64,000 bases of DNA from Icerya purchasi (lineage: Eukaryota > Arthropoda > Insecta > Hemiptera > Monophlebidae): positions 595,349,643 through 595,413,642 of the forward strand of contig CM077115.1 of the NCBI GenBank assembly GCA_039619475.1. Direction: 5' to 3'. This document shows positions 33,066 through 43,969 of this stretch, piece after piece. The position numbers were made by a program, and so were the translations under genes. The first letter of the stretch is position 1; every line of letters begins with the position of its first letter. The notes beneath the pieces were generated by a model, which saw nothing but the letters and a program-made list of their open reading frames with translations, was not told where the DNA came from and made no database searches.

Positions 33066-34668
33066 ACTCAATTTTTCCCCATCTTTGAAGATTTTTTTTT
33101 CATTTATCTCATACATTATATCTCCGAATGTGACGATTAGCTATCCTTTTAAGTACATTTTTTTTAATTTGATATAAGTGAGGAGTACTTTTCAGGTCGA
33201 CATGTATACTTCGTGATATGACATTCAATTCATTATTAATCTATGTTTCAACAGGTTTGTGGTCGGTTGTTGGAGGTTTACAGAACTTTCTGTTGCATTG
33301 CTTATAGTATAATGGTTCTTGTGTGCTAGTGAGATGATGGTGTTTTGTGGGGAATAATAAACATGGGAAAGAGAAGGAGTGCGCCCCATCAAGCAGGGGG
33401 GAGTGATGCTTCGTAATTAACTTGGGTATTGCGCGCATTGCATGGCAGTTATAATATGCTCGAGCAAAAATTAGTCGCTGTACTCGCATGGTGTTCATGT
33501 TATTCATTAAATGTTCACACTGAGAGATGCAATGGGCTCATCGACAGATGGATCCATGCTATCATTTCGATTTTTATAATTGTAATCTGCACTGAGCATG
33601 TATGTATTACAACGAACCCATCAACTCTGTTACAGATGGTAATGTTTGAGGATAGATAGTGAAACGTTCATTAGAACATGAATGTGTATACAAAGTGTTG
33701 TTAAATCACATGTATGTCATCAAATTAACTAAAATGTTGCGTCTATAGTAAAAAAAAGAAATGAGGGTTTTTCCCTAAGAGGGCGACTATAATAAAATTG
33801 ATGCGATTTTAGATGGAAATGGGAGTATTTTACAGTAAAAACGCTGTTTTGCACCTAAATGGTGAATATTCTGGAGGTTAAACGGCATTTTTCACACAAA
33901 ATTTGATGTTTTTTTATAAATGTGGCTATTTTACTCCTACATGGAGTAATTTCTGCATGAGGAGTACTTTTTGGACTGACATGTATACTTCTTGATGTGG
34001 TATTCAATTCATTCTGAAGCTATGTTTGAACAGCTTTGTAAATGGTTGGGGGGGAAGTTTACAGAACTTTTCTGCTGCATCAGTTATAGTATAATAGTTT
34101 TTATATGCTAGTGAGATGAAGGTATTTGGTTAGGAATAATAAATATGGGTAAGAGGTGGAGTGCATCCCAATCAAGCATGGGAGAGTATTGTTTGAGAAT
34201 TAACTCCATTATTTGCACACATTGCAATACAATTATAATCAGTTTGGTCAAAATTACTTGTTATATATCGTTCATGTTATACATTAAACATTCACACTGA
34301 GAAACGAACTGGACTCTTCGACATCAAGGTCCATGCGATCATTACACTTTTTTTCAACAATTTGTGACGTTTCATACTATTTTTTAATGTTTTAAACGGC
34401 TCTTATGATGTATTTCAGCACATTTTCACAGGTACAAAGTTCGTAATGCGAAATAATTTGAATTATTTCGACAGTCTTTACACACAAATAAAATACTATA
34501 CCATTAACACACTCAACATGAAACAAATCATTACAAATAGAAATAAACAACGAAATTGCTCAGAAATTTTAATGAAATTCAAGAAGCATAGTGTATATGA
34601 AAATGAATATATTCTTTAAATCAACACTCCAAACTTGCAGTTTCAGAATTATATCAGACCCTGACTAA
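33066..34668. other. Inner arm sequence without genes
   Basis: Contains a diverged internal duplicate of about 750 bp: 33,180-33,600 (AGGAGTACTTTTCAGG...GACATGTATACTTC) resembles 33,960-34,330. No gene seen. Mirror: 35,263-36,865. Confidence 0.5.
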
Positions 34669-34719
34669 GAACCCCGTTGTTCCTTTTGCTGCATATATAT
34701 GTATACTCGTATAATCATA

Positions 34720-34763
34720 TAATATTAAATTATACATATACCTACATATATACATATATATGT

Positions 34764-34813
<50 letters not shown>

Positions 34814-35215
34814 ATATGTCGATATATATGTCTATATATGTAGATATATATATGTATACATGTAGATATATATATATATGTATATATGTAGATATATATG
34901 TGTATATATGTAGATATATGTATGTATATATGTAGATATATGTATGGATATATGTAGATATATATATGTATTTACATAGATATATGTGTATATATGTAGA
35001 TATATGTAGATATATATGTATTTATGTAGATATATATGTATATATGTAGATATATATGTATATATGTAGATATATATGTATATATGTAGATATATATGTA
35101 TATATGTAGATATATATGTGTATATATGTACAAATATATGTATATGTATGTAGATATATATGTATATATTTAGATATATATATGTACATATGTAGTTATA
35201 TGTATAATTTAATAT
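34720..35215. repeat. Central AT-rich repeat at the palindrome axis
   Basis: Composed of (TA)n and a TATATGTAGATA-type repeat. The axis computed from the matching GAACCCCGTTGTTCC / GGAACAACGGGGTTC edges (34,669 and 35,262) is at about 34,965. The sequence could extrude as a cruciform. Confidence 0.85.
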
Positions 35216-38200
35216 TATATGATTATATACATATATATGCAGCAAAAGGAACAACGGGGTTCTTAGTCAGGGTCTGATATAATTCTGAAACTGCAAGTTT
35301 GGAGTGTTGATTTAAAGAATATATTCATTTTCATATACACTATGCTTCTTGAATTTCATTAAAATTTCTGAGCAATTTCGTTGTTTATTTCTATTTGTAA
35401 TGATTTGTTTCATGTTGAGTGTGTTAATGGTATAGTATTTTATTTGTGTGTAAAGACTGTCGAAATAATTCAAATTATTTCGCATTACGAACTTTGTACC
35501 TGTGAAAATGTGCTGAAATACATCATAAGAGCCGTTTAAAACATTAAAAAATAGTATGAAACGTCACAAATTGTTGAAAAAAAGTGTAATGATCGCATGG
35601 ACCTTGATGTCGAAGAGTCCAGTTCGTTTCTCAGTGTGAATGTTTAATGTATAACATGAACGATATATAACAAGTAATTTTGACCAAACTGATTATAATT
35701 GTATTGCAATGTGTGCAAATAATGGAGTTAATTCTCAAACAATACTCTCCCATGCTTGATTGGGATGCACTCCACCTCTTACCCATATTTATTATTCCTA
35801 ACCAAATACCTTCATCTCACTAGCATATAAAAACTATTATACTATAACTGATGCAGCAGAAAAGTTCTGTAAACTTCCCCCCCAACCATTTACAAAGCTG
35901 TTCAAACATAGCTTCAGAATGAATTGAATACCACATCAAGAAGTATACATGTCAGTCCAAAAAGTACTCCTCATGCAGAAATTACTCCATGTAGGAGTAA
36001 AATAGCCACATTTATAAAAAAACATCAAATTTTGTGTGAAAAATGCCGTTTAACCTCCAGAATATTCACCATTTAGGTGCAAAACAGCGTTTTTACTGTA
36101 AAATACTCCCATTTCCATCTAAAATCGCATCAATTTTATTATAGTCGCCCTCTTAGGGAAAAACCCTCATTTCTTTTTTTTACTATAGACGCAACATTTT
36201 AGTTAATTTGATGACATACATGTGATTTAACAACACTTTGTATACACATTCATGTTCTAATGAACGTTTCACTATCTATCCTCAAACATTACCATCTGTA
36301 ACAGAGTTGATGGGTTCGTTGTAATACATACATGCTCAGTGCAGATTACAATTATAAAAATCGAAATGATAGCATGGATCCATCTGTCGATGAGCCCATT
36401 GCATCTCTCAGTGTGAACATTTAATGAATAACATGAACACCATGCGAGTACAGCGACTAATTTTTGCTCGAGCATATTATAACTGCCATGCAATGCGCGC
36501 AATACCCAAGTTAATTACGAAGCATCACTCCCCCCTGCTTGATGGGGCGCACTCCTTCTCTTTCCCATGTTTATTATTCCCCACAAAACACCATCATCTC
36601 ACTAGCACACAAGAACCATTATACTATAAGCAATGCAACAGAAAGTTCTGTAAACCTCCAACAACCGACCACAAACCTGTTGAAACATAGATTAATAATG
36701 AATTGAATGTCATATCACGAAGTATACATGTCGACCTGAAAAGTACTCCTCACTTATATCAAATTAAAAAAAATGTACTTAAAAGGATAGCTAATCGTCA
36801 CATTCGGAGATATAATGTATGAGATAAATGAAAAAAAAATCTTCAAAGATGGGGAAAAATTGAGTAAAATTGTGTGAAAGGTAGTAAAACATTAGAAAAA
36901 CGATGTGAAATAACATAAATTGATGAAAAAATAGTGCAAAAAGGACCTAAAACAGAAGAACATGTTAAGAAATAGTAGAAAATAATTAGTAAAATTGTGT
37001 GAAAGGCACTAAAATCACCAGATAAACGATGTGAAATAACATAAATTGATGAAAAAATAGTGCAAAAAGGACCTAAAACAGAAGAACATGTTAAGAAATA
37101 GTCGAAAATAATTAGTAAAATTGTGTGAAAGGCACTAAAATCACCAGAAAAACGATGTGAAATAACATAAATTGATGAAAAAATAGCGCAAAAGGTCCTA
37201 AACAGAACAACATGCTAAGAAATAATGGAAAACTGGTTACAATTAGTTAGAAACGAGGAAAAATGATGTAATAGTGTTATAGCATAAGAAAATTGTAAAA
37301 GAAGAAAATGTTTATTACATGTCTGTGAAACGGCGAGTGAAACCAGGGCGATGAACGATGAAGTGCTGATTGATAAACGTTTATAAGAGTTCCTTGCTCC
37401 CGCCAGCTTAAAAGGAATGGTTACAGAGATGTTTAAAGATTTCCTTAGTGTACAAGGTATGTCTGTAAATGTGTTGGGAAAACGTTAAGTAAATGTCTCG
37501 GGTCTTACAGATTCTCTTATTAAACGACTGTATGATAGTCTGTTGAGAATATCAAGTGGAACCTCCAGCAGCGGGTGGGCGAATACAAAAAAAATCATGT
37601 TGATGCATTAGATCAAGCGTTCAAAGATGTGACTTTTAAATCCCAATAATCAAATGGAGATCACAATTGCAGTCCTACAACGTTCAATGGCTGCGGCGAT
37701 TGCTAAGCTGTATGTGTGCATTGCTGAAGTGGAAGGATTGAAAGTATAAATAATGATGGTTATCACTAGCAACGATCGAAATGTTAAAGAGTTGTAAGAA
37801 AAAACCTAACAAAGATGATGAAAGAATGATGAAAATTGTGAGAAAGGTGGTAAAAACACTGGAAAAAATTGGCATTAAATAGCAAAAATTGACTGAAACG
37901 GTGTAAAAGTATTAAAATGTAGGAAAAACGAAGAGAAATGTTGGAAAATTGGTTATAATTAGTCAAAAGTGATGAAAACGTTTACCACATGTCAATGTCA
38001 CTGCTTTTACATCTAAAATATTGCAAAGGTAAAACTCAATGTCTAAGTTGTGAGGGTAATGTGATTATTCTTTGTTAACCTCTTTATCATGCACATATCA
38101 AACATAACAAAATATATATTTTTACCTCTCTCATTCTATAACTGTATCTGTACCTGTGTTCACGCATGAACGGATGTTTTCTACTAACACACTCATATAT

Positions 38201-39654
38201 TTTACATGCATCCATACTCACCCACAAACACACATCATCTCGCATATAATGTCAATACAATTTCACCATGCATCTCTCTCTTCATAATCATGAATTCTAA
38301 TCATAGTCATCATCCTACATTTCAAAAATAATAGTATGAGGGAAATTTAAAGAAAAAATGTCAAATAAATCATCTTGGAACAATGCAAAGGGTGAGATAA
38401 TAACTTTGCTAGCATGAATGTATATTTAGACTAATTTCATAACGTTGAATTGAATGATAATGGTATATAGCATGAACGGAATGGAATGAAGGATTCATTA
38501 TGATTAAAAATGTGTTGTTGTTTTGTGTGACTTTGTAATAATGACAATACAGAAAAAACATTATGGATGATTGGAAAAAACTGTATGAGAGAATAATTGA
38601 TTTTAGGTAATAAAATAGTATACTTCGATTAATTTTAAAACATGTTGTAGGATTTTTTCAGAAATGTACAAAAGGAATGTAAAGATTGATATATTAATTT
38701 TAATAGCATGAACAGATATTTAGATTAATTTCGTGTTATATTATTAAATTTTGAAGTTTGTTAGCATGAGGGAAAAGGAGTGGTTGCTACAGTATGAGTA
38801 AAACGAATCAAGTGTTTTCATAGATTAGTGATTATATAGAAGAAAAAATTATGTATAATCGGCTTTGTTATTGAAAAATAGTATGCTTGGACTAATTTAA
38901 AAAAATGCATGATAGGTTATTGGAAGCATATGGTGTGTATTCATAGATGTCGTGATTTTATTGCTTTTTTCATGTATGGAAAATAAAAAAATTAAAAACA
39001 CTACTACAATTTTATGATGGTAAAAAAAAAAATGAAAAAAAATGAATTCATGATGTAATTATGAGGAGTGACTTCGTCATGTATGTTTACAATAAGATGT
39101 TTTCTATAGGTTAACTATTTGTGAATTCAGAAAAAAATTTGAATGATAAAAATGATATGTATGATAGATTAAAAAAATAATATGTTTGTTTTGAAAAATG
39201 AGTTAATGCCTTGTACAGAGATGATTAATTTTTTGGAAATGATAAAATATACTTAATTTGATTCTTAAATAATTATGCATGATTTGAAATTTGGAAAACT
39301 TGGAAGAATGGAACGAAGAGAATTTTTTTACAATTTCAGGAAAAACTATGTTACGATAAGTGACCATGAAAGAGATGTATTCGTGGTAATGAAGCAAGTA
39401 GTGTCTGTGGGCTATAAATGTGTGTACGATATATTACAAAAGATTTGAACAAATGTTTGTGTAACAAATGAATAAAAATATACTTGGGTTAATTTAGTAA
39501 CAAAGAGAAAAAATATTATAGTGTTGGCGAGGTTAGTAATGTATGTTTAGAGGTCTTGACAGTGGGGGCGCCAGTGGTAATAGTGGCGAGAATGAACGAA
39601 AAAAGAAAATAATAATCTTTTAGTCAACCTTTTTATGTTTGATGTGATAATTGT

Positions 39655-39664
39655 TCACAGATAG

Positions 39665-39667
<3 letters not shown>
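39655..39667. repeat. 13-bp target-site duplication, left
   Basis: TCACAGATAGATA, identical to 46,082-46,094. The left arm has one copy of the corresponding sequence near 30,260-30,275. Confidence 0.88.
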
Positions 39668-39703
<36 letters not shown>

Positions 39704-39751
39704 GGGCTCGGTGTTAACACTGACCCAACTACATGGACCTAGATCACCTAC

Positions 39752-42700
39752 TCAGATTCTGAGGCGATCGGAGATAGAAAGTATAAAGGAAAGAAGGAGG
39801 GGAACAACGGCTGGAGATGGGAAGGAAAGGATAAAGGAAGCATTGAAAGGGGTAGGAAGATCTAACGCCAAAAGTTCGGCGTATAGATGAGAGCACTGAG
39901 GAAAAAGAGCAGAGCATTCGAAAAGGATATGGTTGGGGTCACATATAAAGGGAGGATCATTTGAGTGGAGAGGGCAAAAGGGAGAAGGTGAAAGAGAAAA
40001 AGAAAAACGAGAAAAGGGAAGGAGGGAATGGCCAAGTCTCAGTCTGATTAAAGAAACAATAGCCGAGCGCCGAGAAAAAGGAAGAAATTGGTACCAAGGC
40101 TGTGAATTGGGAGTAGGCTGTAGGAGGAGATAGAAAGAGGAGCGATTGGCAAAAAAGGAAGGGTAGATGTCAACCCACAGTCTGGTATGGAGACTTGCGG
40201 AGAGGAAAAGGATGTCTGAGGCAGGAAAATGCGGAAGGAATGGACCATTGAGAGACGCTGAGCGAGCTAGGAAGTCAGCTGCTTCGTTGCCCTCAATCCC
40301 AGAGTGGCCAGGAACCCATAAAAAGTCAATAAGGATAGAACGTGCTAAGCGCAAGTTGGAGATAGAGGCACGAACAGAAAGAATAATGTCATTAGTCGAG
40401 TGGGAAGGAGGAGAAGAGATAGCTTGCAGCACGGATTTGGAATCAGTAATAATGAGAAACTTACAGATCCCTCTTGAAGAGGAAATAAAGGAGACAGCAC
40501 GGAGAATGGAGACTGCTTCAGCAGAAAAAATGGAACAAAAGGAAGGAAGTTTGAAGGATTCCGAGTGATTAAGCGAGGGGGCTGTAAAAGCACCGCCCAC
40601 CCCGCAATCATTTTTGGAACCATCAGTGAAAATTTTTACATGACGGGGAAATGAAGAATTTAATATGTGGACATATTCACTGACCACTGTGCTCTGAGGA
40701 GTGGAGTTAGCACGAAGAGGAAGAGAGGAGAATGAGACGGGAAGACATGTACTATTGAAATCAAAAGAAAAGTAAGGAAGCTTATTGCGGGAAAAGACAT
40801 AAGGAGAGAACTTAGAGACCCGAGCAGCTATGTGCGCAAGAACCGGGATTTTGTGAGGAACGAAGCGCCAGTGGTCATTGATATACAGATAGGAAGAAAT
40901 AAGTTTAGATGAAGAGATCGGGAGGCGTTTAATTAGAAAACGGTAACCAAGCAGAGATCTGCGGATAAACAGGGGTTTAATATTAGATTCAGACAAAATG
41001 GCAGGAATGGGAGAAGACTTTAGGGCCCCAATGCAGAGCCGAAGACAGGAGTTTTGGATTCTATCAAGTTTGCGCAGGAGGGAGTTTGAGGCATTGCCGT
41101 ATAAGAAGGAACAGTAGTCTAGTTTGGAACGAATGATGGATTTATAGAGAATTATGAGAATATATGGATCACCGCCCCACTTGAGAGGACATAAGGCTTT
41201 CAGGAGATTTAGTCTCTTAAGACAAGATATATAAAGGTACTCGATATGTTCTTGGAAAGAGAGTCGACTGTTTAGGAAAAGACCAAGATAGCATATGGAA
41301 TTAACAATAGGAATAGGATAGTTGGAGGAGATGATGTTTACCAGAGCACGATTATATGGGCGGAGGGAGAAAATAATAGAAGAAGACTTGGAAGGAGAAA
41401 GAGAAAGAAAAGCACTGGAGAGGGAACTACTGAGGACTGATAGAGAACAATTAATCTCCTCGTTAGCTGTAGCTAGCACGTCTGAAGTGGAGTAGATAAG
41501 GATATCATCCGCAAAAAGGAGAGAAGAAGAAGGAATGCGAAGAGTAGCGATATCAAGGAGATAAATATTAAAAAGAGAAGGACTAAGACAGGAACCCTGA
41601 GGCAAGCCGCGGTAACAACGTCTGATTGTTGAAAAGGAGGGAACAGAAAGAAAAAGAGATCTATTTTGGAACAGATTAAGAATAATGGTAACGAGAATAG
41701 GAGGAATATTGAGGGAAATGAGCTTAGAAGCCAGTGAAGGAAGATGAACATTATCAAACGCAGATGCGACGTCGACGAATGTGGCAATAGTAAACTTTCT
41801 ATCTAGGAATGATTTGTAGATGTCCGATAGAAAGGTACTAATGCAGTCGATTGGACCAAGACCAGGGCGAAAACCAAACATATTGGGAGGGAGGAGATTG
41901 TTATGCTCCAGCCACCAGACTAAACGATTGTTGATTAAGCCTTCGAAAAGTTTTCGAAGACAAGAGGCGAGGGAGATAGGTCGGAAAGAAGACTGGTTTC
42001 TTTTAGGAATAGGAATGATTATAAAATCATTCCAGGATTTAGGAGTGTGACCAGATATTAGAAAGGAGTTATAGATAGCTAAGAGAGAATGCAACGAGGA
42101 AGAGGAGAGATTTTTAAGGATTGGATATGAGAGGCCATCTAGTCCGGGGGTGGAGTTAGTGGATTTGTTAAGAACGGATAGGAGCTCATCGTAACGAAAA
42201 GGAGAGGAAAGAAAATGGTCTTCAGAGGTAGAGGAGTAAGAGGGGGAACTAATTTCTTCAAGAGAAGGAACATAAGCGGGCGAGATAAAGTCCAAAAAGG
42301 AATGAAGATGTGGCAACGCAGGAGTAGAATGGAGAGGGCGCTCGGAGGAGGGAAATCTAAAGGCCCTAGCTAACTTCCAAATTTGAGAGAAGGGCGTATC
42401 TCTAGAAAATGAGGAACAGAAACTTCTCCAAGAATTCCTCTTGGCAGCCTTTAGGATGCTACGGGCTCTAGCGTTAGCTTCTTTGTGAGCTAGGAAGTTA
42501 GACATAGAAGAGCAGGAGCGAAAAGTTCTAAAAGTGTCGGTACTCTTCCTGAAGGCTGCTTTACACTCGTCATTCCACCAGAGTGAGGAGGCAGCAGAAG
42601 TTTTACGACAGTTATTAGAAGGGAAGGGAGGGGATGAGAGGGAAAGAGCAGAATAGAGAGACTGGGTGAAAAGGTTGTATTGAGATAGAGGATCGGAATC

Positions 42701-43495
42701 AGCCTGAATAGGAGAGAGAGAGGAATCGACTAAAGAACGAAATTTGCCCCAATCAGTTTTGGAGAGAAGCCAATGAGGAGAATGAAGAGGTTTGAAGCAT
42801 GAAGGAGGTAGGACGTCATTAAGAGTTAGAACAATAGGAGAGTGATCACTGCCAAAAGTACCATCAAGAGTTCTCCAAGAGCAGTTTAGACCAAAATTGG
42901 GAGAAGAGAAAGAAAGATCGACTGCACTAGGAGATGAAGGGTTTTTGAAGCAGGTAGGAGAAGAATCATTAAGGAGGAAGAGGTTATGATTTAGGATGAA
43001 GTTTTCAAGGATAGAGCCATTGCTGTCGTGACCAGAGCAGCCCCAGAGTGGAGAATGGGCATTCCAATCACCCCCAATGATGAATGGATTTGAAAGAGTC
43101 GAAAGGAATGGGTGAAGGGGAAGCTGAGCAAGACTAGAATTTGGTGGATTGTACACACAAGCGATGTGAATAGGGGTAGGAAGGAGATTTGATAGAGAAA
43201 TATGTGCCATATTAGGGAGATTAGGATAAGGAGGAGGAAGGAAGGAAATACTGTGCGACTGGTATGGTAAGTCGTTTCTAACAAGAATAGCCACTCCACC
43301 ATACCCGTCTACACGATCAGAACGTACTATGAAGAAGTCTTTGAAGTGGATTTTTGAAGTGGATTTTAACCAAGTTTCAGACAACAATGCTACTTGAATG
43401 TTGTAGAGGTCTAATAGCCCCTCTAACGCTTGTTTATTTGCATGTATGCTACGACAGTTCCACTGAAGAATATTTAAAGAATTATTCTGAGACAT
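39752..43495 (-). CDS. I-like LINE ORF2: endonuclease, reverse transcriptase, RNase H
   Basis: 1,247-aa intact protein. The APE-type endonuclease (residues 1-230) shows LQWNCRSI, SETWL, GGDWNAHSPLWG and FGSDHSPIVL. Reverse transcriptase (about 430-720) shows FRPISLASCLRKLFE, TFVDVASAFDNVH, GLPQGSCLSPSLFN and the catalytic FADD. RNase H (about 930-1,060) shows FTDGSKNDCGVGGAF, a conserved Glu, ITDSKSVL and WVPGHSGIEGNEAADFLAR. A Cys/His segment (CPLHSNDPPFICDPNH) follows. The enzyme nicks target DNA and copies the element RNA in place. A 474-base gap separates it from ORF1. Confidence 0.96.
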   Translation of the reverse strand: MSQNNSLNILQWNCRSIHANKQALEGLLDLYNIQVALLSETWLKSTSKIHFKDFFIVRSDRVDGYGGVAILVRNDLPYQSHSISFLPPPYPNLPNMAHISLSNLLPTPIHIACVYNPPNSSLAQLPLHPFLSTLSNPFIIGGDWNAHSPLWGCSGHDSNGSILENFILNHNLFLLNDSSPTCFKNPSSPSAVDLSFSSPNFGLNCSWRTLDGTFGSDHSPIVLTLNDVLPPSCFKPLHSPHWLLSKTDWGKFRSLVDSSLSPIQADSDPLSQYNLFTQSLYSALSLSSPPFPSNNCRKTSAASSLWWNDECKAAFRKSTDTFRTFRSCSSMSNFLAHKEANARARSILKAAKRNSWRSFCSSFSRDTPFSQIWKLARAFRFPSSERPLHSTPALPHLHSFLDFISPAYVPSLEEISSPSYSSTSEDHFLSSPFRYDELLSVLNKSTNSTPGLDGLSYPILKNLSSSSLHSLLAIYNSFLISGHTPKSWNDFIIIPIPKRNQSSFRPISLASCLRKLFEGLINNRLVWWLEHNNLLPPNMFGFRPGLGPIDCISTFLSDIYKSFLDRKFTIATFVDVASAFDNVHLPSLASKLISLNIPPILVTIILNLFQNRSLFLSVPSFSTIRRCYRGLPQGSCLSPSLFNIYLLDIATLRIPSSSLLFADDILIYSTSDVLATANEEINCSLSVLSSSLSSAFLSLSPSKSSSIIFSLRPYNRALVNIISSNYPIPIVNSICYLGLFLNSRLSFQEHIEYLYISCLKRLNLLKALCPLKWGGDPYILIILYKSIIRSKLDYCSFLYGNASNSLLRKLDRIQNSCLRLCIGALKSSPIPAILSESNIKPLFIRRSLLGYRFLIKRLPISSSKLISSYLYINDHWRFVPHKIPVLAHIAARVSKFSPYVFSRNKLPYFSFDFNSTCLPVSFSSLPLRANSTPQSTVVSEYVHILNSSFPRHVKIFTDGSKNDCGVGGAFTAPSLNHSESFKLPSFCSIFSAEAVSILRAVSFISSSRGICKFLIITDSKSVLQAISSPPSHSTNDIILSVRASISNLRLARSILIDFLWVPGHSGIEGNEAADFLARSASLNGPFLPHFPASDILFLSASLHTRLWVDIYPSFFANRSSFYLLLQPTPNSQPWYQFLPFSRRSAIVSLIRLRLGHSLLPFSRFSFSLSPSPFCPLHSNDPPFICDPNHILFECSALFPQCSHLYAELLALDLPTPFNASFILSFPSPAVVPLLLSFILSISDRLRI

Positions 43496-43969
43496 GTGGT
43501 TTAGGAGGTGGAGAAAGGTAAGGAATGAGTGTTATAGGAAAAGGAATGCAAGGAGGAATGGAATCGTAACAATAAAAATAATTTAAGGCGATGAAAGAAA
43601 AAAAAAATGGGCTCGCGGAATCTTGGTTATGTGCCAGTTTAGCAACCTTCAAGTTTAATTGCGGCCAAATTCGGAACAGAGTGAGCGAAAGCAAGAATAG
43701 AATAACCTGCACGAACTGGTGTAGGACCAGTTTGTAGGCCTCCTTCTGCTTAACGCCATCACCAACGAGATGATAATTTTCTGGAATGAACCGTAGCGTG
43801 GAAAATTCCATATGTAAAGCGTGCAAGTAAGCAATTGTACTGAACTGTAAGAAATACAGAAAGAAGAAGAAGGGTATTGAAGGGTAGAAGGAGAAAAAGA
43901 AGAAAAAGAAAAAAAAAAGAAAAAAAAAATAAAGGAAGTAGAAAACAAGAGAAACAAAAATAGGTTGAA

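Larger units (their letters stand above)
26612..34965 (+). repeat. Left arm of the palindrome
   Basis: Order from the end inward: AGTAGCTT terminus, G/C-rich 31-bp minisatellite, repeat-unit region with a (CA)n run, exonuclease-like gene, long AT-rich region with diverged tandem repeats, 125-bp array, central AT repeat. Apart from the single gene no coding region is supported. It contains the undisrupted (empty) site for the LINE found in the right arm, at about 30,260-30,275. Confidence 0.85.

Noticed and set aside
34832..35254. 140-codon Tyr/Ile/His-rich frame
   Set aside because: Reading of the central TATATGTAGATA simple repeat; not a gene.
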